This document shows positions 62,588-64,000 of a DNA stretch of 64,000 nt, one piece after another. Source of the DNA: JBFWNG01 sp050251195. GTDB taxonomy: Bacteria > Bdellovibrionota_B > Oligoflexia > Oligoflexales > Oligoflexaceae. The notes below the pieces were generated by a model. The model saw only the letters and a list, made by a program, of their open reading frames with translations, was not told the DNA's origin and searched no databases. A program made the position numbers and the translations under genes. Location of the stretch: the NCBI GenBank assembly GCA_050251195.1, contig JBFWNG010000011.1, forward strand, positions 82,421 through 146,420, given 5' to 3'. Every line of letters begins with the position of its first letter. Within the stretch, counting starts at the first letter, position 1.

Positions 62588-63820
62588 GTGTTTAAGAACA
62601 TACGGAGATGGCCTATGGTTTTGAGGATCTTTCTTATTTTGGCGTTTTCATGGGGATGTGGCAAAGCGCCTAACATTCCCGACGTTCCTGCATCGATCCC
62701 GGATGACGAGGAAGATGAGGATCAAAACTCTGAAGACCAGCTTCCTGAAGATCAAGATGACGATAAAGTAAAAGATCCGGAACAAGCCGAACATCAAATC
62801 CTCAAAGAGCTCGTCAAACTTGCTGTCGGACACCCCGAATGTCCGTACGGAGGTATTGAAGAAATAGTTTATGAAGACATCGACGACTCGGGCGATCTTA
62901 GCAAACCCGACAAAGTGACTACAAAATACATGTGCAACGCCTCGGCGCCTGTTCTTGCTTATGACGCCGGATATGGTGTCGACAACGATGCGGCCAGTAC
63001 CGGGGTCGATTTCAAAGTGCATTTCTTTTCAGCGAAGCCGGCCAAAGATTGGGTTGTGACGACAACGCCGAAGTCCGGAACCATCACGGGAACGTTTCCG
63101 GATTTCCACTACACTCCGAATCCTGGACACCAAGGGCGAGACGAAGTGCTTTTCCGGGTGGAGGACTCCGATGGATTCCAATCGAACGAGGCTCGCGCGG
63201 TGTTTGTGACAAAGCCCAAGATCGTTCTCATCGGCGCTGCCGTGGCGCTGAAGACAGTCGAACAACGGCTGGAGGACCAACTCAAGGCACACTTTGGCGC
63301 CGACACGTTGGATGTCCCGGTGTCCGAACTTGGAATGCATACCGCGGATCTTGCGAATGCGGATCTCGTTATCGTGAAAGGGTCGGCGTTCTTCGCTGGT
63401 GGAGTGATTGCGGCTGTCCAAAACCTGGATAGGCCTGTCCTGCTCTGGAACGAGAACTACTATGATCCCCTGGATTTAGAACAAGCGAGCGGCGATCGGG
63501 AGGCATTTCTCAAATTACAAGTACTTGATAAGCTGCCACCGGTCACTGACGGTTACACGGGCCAACAACAGATCTATCAGAATTTTTTCGATATCCGTTA
63601 TTCGACTGTAGGTGCGGAAGCCGTCACCATTGGATCGAGTTTGTCGTCACCCGCGGAAGCCGCGGTGTTCCTGTATCTTCGAGGGAGCAAACTCGTGAAC
63701 GGCACTATGGCCATTCACAATCGGGGAGGGTTCATGTCCCCAGATCTGAGCGTTTTTAATGATTGGACGCCAATAGGACTGGAGTTGTTCTTAAGATTGG
63801 CGTCTCAGCTCTTCTTGTAA
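62588..63820 (+). CDS. Lipoprotein of unknown function with acidic linker
   Basis: The 410-residue protein starts at GTG 62588 and has a lipoprotein signal peptide with lipobox FSWGC (C24). A very acidic linker (residues about 32-68, rich in Asp and Glu) follows. Residues about 115-205 form a beta-sandwich, with HYTPNPGHQGRDEVLFRVEDSDGFQSNEA resembling cadherin-like Ig modules. The last 200 residues (KIVLIGAAVALKTVEQRLEDQLKAHFG..., PVLLWNENYYDPLDL) look like a Rossmann-type glycan-related domain but no family is certain. It precedes the right-hand repeat. Confidence 0.62.
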   Translation: MFKNIRRWPMVLRIFLILAFSWGCGKAPNIPDVPASIPDDEEDEDQNSEDQLPEDQDDDKVKDPEQAEHQILKELVKLAVGHPECPYGGIEEIVYEDIDDSGDLSKPDKVTTKYMCNASAPVLAYDAGYGVDNDAASTGVDFKVHFFSAKPAKDWVVTTTPKSGTITGTFPDFHYTPNPGHQGRDEVLFRVEDSDGFQSNEARAVFVTKPKIVLIGAAVALKTVEQRLEDQLKAHFGADTLDVPVSELGMHTADLANADLVIVKGSAFFAGGVIAAVQNLDRPVLLWNENYYDPLDLEQASGDREAFLKLQVLDKLPPVTDGYTGQQQIYQNFFDIRYSTVGAEAVTIGSSLSSPAEAAVFLYLRGSKLVNGTMAIHNRGGFMSPDLSVFNDWTPIGLELFLRLASQLFL

Positions 63821-63827
63821 TACCGAT

Positions 63828-63881
63828 GGAATTAAGGGGGACAGTGTTTTTTGCAAAGCAAAAAACCCTCTACCAACTCAT
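63828..63881 (-). repeat. 36-base dispersed repeat, copy 2, with GGACAGT motif
   Basis: Bases 63846-63881, read on the minus strand, are identical to 38767-38802 and begin ATGAGTTGGTAG. Directly next to the repeat, GGACAGT within 63828-63845 (GGAATTAAGGGGGACAGT) corresponds to the motif found twice at 38687-38757. Confidence 0.75.
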
Positions 63882-64000
63882 ATATGGTCCAGCCGCACCG
63901 TCAAGGGGTTCCTTTACAATTGATTCGATAGAATAAGATGCGTTCATATATCCGGCGTCTTTTCTAGGGATCACTCCCTGCGCCTTATTGGGATCTGCGC
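63870..64000 (-). CDS. C-terminal end of an unknown protein (partial)
   Basis: A minus-strand frame enters from the right edge and ends with TAG at 63870-63872. The last residues are DPNKAQGVIPRKDAGYMNAS, then YSIESIVKEPLDGAAGPYMSW. The final Met-Ser-Trp and the stop codon come from the dispersed repeat, so the gene end lies inside the repeat. No family can be recognised from this fragment. Confidence 0.45.
   Translation of the reverse strand, partial: ADPNKAQGVIPRKDAGYMNASYSIESIVKEPLDGAAGPYMSW

Noticed and set aside
1..64000. CRISPR array
   Set aside because: No series of evenly spaced repeats was seen; the 34-base tandem pair at 38687 has only a three-base spacer.

Overview
The window looks like chromosomal DNA of a Gram-negative bacterium with an outer membrane, most likely an Oligoflexia/Bdellovibrionota-type lineage; this is inference from gene content, not from a marker-gene comparison. 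The support is the high density of predicted lipoproteins (about ten), an aryl-polyene-type cluster with LolA and MMPL export genes, a ccm cytochrome c maturation operon, a full chemosensory operon, and RNase P RNA of bacterial type A. Gene density is high and no gap of more than about 250 bases lacks a gene. I saw no tRNA, rRNA, CRISPR array or intact transposase.

Layout: (1) 1-9141, right part of an aryl-polyene/xanthomonadin-like cluster, ten tightly overlapping plus-strand genes (acyltransferase end, hotdog dehydratase, GT2-acyltransferase fusion, MIO ammonia lyase, thioesterase, LolA-like, MMPL exporter, DUF3261 lipoprotein, AMP ligase, phosphopantetheinyl transferase). (2) 9136-12838, a remnant-like HNH-family reading frame, then a GH5 lipoprotein translationally coupled to an ABC exporter. 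(3) 13008-16847, a very large TPPII-like subtilase lipoprotein. (4) 16855-23451, a minus-strand chemosensory operon read as MCP (with haem c site), CheA, CheW, CheR-REC-CheB fusion, CheX. (5) 23584-28965, a HugZ-like haem protein whose ribosome site lies in the terminator hairpin of the upstream gene, and VWA lipoproteins. (6) 28972-33476, aspartokinase and, divergently, a complete two-subunit DNA topoisomerase VI. (7) 33662-38669, housekeeping genes: khpA, nagZ, ybeY-corC, trmB, rnpB, RNHCP protein. (8) 38687-48774, repeats, surface lipoproteins, a methyltransferase and the ccm operon (ccmABCDEG plus a 49-residue membrane protein). (9) 48842-56554, cell-surface and periplasmic proteins, and a protein resembling (p)ppGpp synthetase domains. 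(10) 56648-64000, lon, a DUF4360 protein, a peptidase S51/SelO-like pair, a lipoprotein and a partial gene cut by the window edge.

Links between regions: the ccm operon would mature the c-type haem predicted in the chemoreceptor. The most unusual items are the bacterial topoisomerase VI with a histone-H1-like tail on subunit B, the RelA-like protein before lon, the SelO-like protein with a cysteine where the conserved lysine is expected, the haem c chemoreceptor with a CheA carrying tandem MshEN-like repeats, and a 36-base repeat that is identical at 38.8 and 63.8 kb and includes the stop codon of the gene at the right edge.
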